NCBI GenBank assembly: GCA_900758895.1
Contig: CAAETG010000153.1
Span: 1 to 7,015, forward strand
Length of the DNA: 7,015 nt
Reading direction: 5' to 3'
DNA from: Bacilli bacterium
GTDB taxonomy: Bacteria; Bacillota_I; Bacilli_A; RF39; UBA660
Of the stretch, positions 5,974-7,015 are shown in pieces. Both the position numbers and the translations under genes were made by a program. Under the pieces are notes generated by a model. It made no database searches and was not told the origin of the DNA. It was given only the letters and a program-made list of their open reading frames with translations. Each line of letters begins with the position of its first letter. Position 1 is the stretch's first letter.

Positions 5974-7015
5974 TTAATTATTTTCTTTTAAAATTTCGAT
6001 TGCTTTATGCATCTTCATATCATATTTTACAACTTCTAATGATCCATAAGCATTCAATAATTCTTCTTCACTAATACCGTAATTATCTGCCATCTCTTTA
6101 GATCTAGCTTTTACTTCATCTTCCGTAAAATCAATTTTTTCTGCCTTAGCAATTGCTTCTAATAAATAACGATATTTAACTCTCTTAGTTGCTTCAGGTT
6201 CCATTTGTTCATGTAACTTGTCATGAGTGATACCTGTAATTGCCATATAATCTTCTAACTTAATTCCTTGCATTTTTAATTGTTCATCAAATTGATGAAT
6301 CATTCTATGTACTTCATCATCGATAATCTCTGGATTGATTTCTACTTTCATATTGTTACTTGCTTTTTCTAAGCATTTTTCTACAAATTCATCTTCAATT
6401 TCAGCACTTTTACGATCAAGCAATACTTTTTCTACTTCACTTAAGAATTCTTCTTCAGTCTTAATATTATCATATCCTAAATCTTGATAGAAATCTTCAT
6501 TTAATTCTGGAATAATTCTTTGTTTAATTTCTCTTACCGTAACATTAAATGTAACTTCTTTTCCCTTTAAATCTACTACATAATCATCTGGGAATTTAAG
6601 TTTTAATTCTTTGGTTTCACCACTTTTCATTCCAACGACACCTTCTTCAAAACCAGGAATAAATGTATGTGAACCAATTTCTAATGGATAATTTTCTCCT
6701 TTACCACCATCTAGTGATTTTCCATCAACAAATCCTTCAAAATCGATAACAGCGGTATCACCAACTTCTACAGAGCCATCTTCTTTTGGTGCAATTTCTG
6801 CAAATTGATCACGAATTCTTTTTACCTCTGCATCAATTTCTTCTTTTGATACTTTTGCCTTTTCTTTCTTTAAACCTAATTTTTTGTATTCACCTAAAAT
6901 AACTTCTGGTTTACTTGTAATTGTAAATTTAAAAGTTACTTTATTTTCATTAATTTCCGTAATATCTAATTTAGGTTCAATAACTGGCACTGTCTTTGCT
7001 TCTTCTAAAGCATTA
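5974..7015 (-). CDS. tig: Trigger factor, 5'-truncated by window edge
   Basis: Ribosome-associated chaperone and peptidyl-prolyl isomerase that meets nascent chains at the exit tunnel. The frame stays open through the right edge: residues NALEEAKTVPV precede the GTG at 6990, so that codon is an internal valine and not a start. About 346 residues are visible against about 430 for the family, so roughly the first 80, including the ribosome-binding GFRxGKxP region, lie outside the window. Visible in order are the linker typical of Tig (IEPKLDI, then KPEVILGEYKKL), an FKBP-type isomerase domain (VGDTAVIDFEGFVDG, PLEIGSHTFIPGFEEGVVGM, FPDDY), and the long helical C-terminal chaperone domain ending KAIEILKENN. 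The C-terminus is intact at a TAA stop, followed at once by a terminator. In Bacillus relatives tig is commonly followed by clpX and lon; here an ATP-grasp gene and then lon follow. Identification is secure; start and promoter are not visible. Confidence 0.97.
   Translation of the reverse strand, partial: NALEEAKTVPVIEPKLDITEINENKVTFKFTITSKPEVILGEYKKLGLKKEKAKVSKEEIDAEVKRIRDQFAEIAPKEDGSVEVGDTAVIDFEGFVDGKSLDGGKGENYPLEIGSHTFIPGFEEGVVGMKSGETKELKLKFPDDYVVDLKGKEVTFNVTVREIKQRIIPELNEDFYQDLGYDNIKTEEEFLSEVEKVLLDRKSAEIEDEFVEKCLEKASNNMKVEINPEIIDDEVHRMIHQFDEQLKMQGIKLEDYMAITGITHDKLHEQMEPEATKRVKYRYLLEAIAKAEKIDFTEDEVKARSKEMADNYGISEEELLNAYGSLEVVKYDMKMHKAIEILKENN

Noticed and set aside
6988..6990. GTG as the start of tig
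   Set aside because: The frame continues to the window edge with typical trigger factor sequence, and the ribosome-binding domain must lie beyond it.
1..7015. Recoded TGA (tryptophan) as in Mycoplasma-type genomes
   Set aside because: All five frames are open with the standard code, and the conserved tryptophans I checked in MutY are TGG.

Overview
The window is AT-rich, with about one third G+C by eye, and is densely packed with genes that all read on the minus strand. Every stop codon seen is TAA, tryptophan is TGG, and the standard code keeps all frames open. Shine-Dalgarno sites of the AGGTGAT, GGGAG and AAGGA type, TATAAT promoter boxes, a peptidoglycan gene and trigger factor followed by Lon suggest a walled low-GC member of the Bacillota, perhaps one of the uncultured gut Bacilli or Erysipelotrichia-like lineages. 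That placement is an inference from composition and gene content.

In the direction of transcription (right to left) the window holds five genes. First comes the 3' part of tig (trigger factor), cut by the right window edge and closed by an intrinsic terminator. Next is a monocistronic-looking gene for a sugar-transfer-associated type ATP-grasp enzyme of unknown substrate, with an extended -10 promoter. Then comes lon, with a good TAGACA-17-TATAAT promoter and a strong terminator whose left arm lies inside its last codons. Last is a murF-mutY pair with its own extended -10 promoter abutting the lon terminator; the two genes overlap by 8 bases, and a GC-rich, bidirectional-looking terminator follows mutY at the left edge. 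No gene-free stretch exceeds about 80 bases, and I see no tRNA, rRNA, CRISPR, insertion sequence or riboswitch.

The genes fall into small functional blocks. Tig and Lon are protein folding and quality control. MurF adds D-Ala-D-Ala to the peptidoglycan precursor. MutY removes adenine mispaired with 8-oxoguanine. The ATP-grasp gene is the only accessory-looking member; it sits where clpX is commonly found in the tig-clpX-lon order of Bacillus relatives. Two listed starts need correction: lon should begin at the ATG at 4786, not the TTG at 4804, and murF at the ATG at 2439, not the GTG at 2448, because the upstream codons overlap the Shine-Dalgarno sequences.

Overall this is mostly ordinary housekeeping DNA. 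The items worth a second look are the orphan ATP-grasp gene, the compact terminator/promoter junctions, the predicted very short murF leader and several substitutions in conserved motifs. I did not find a convincing new multi-gene system.
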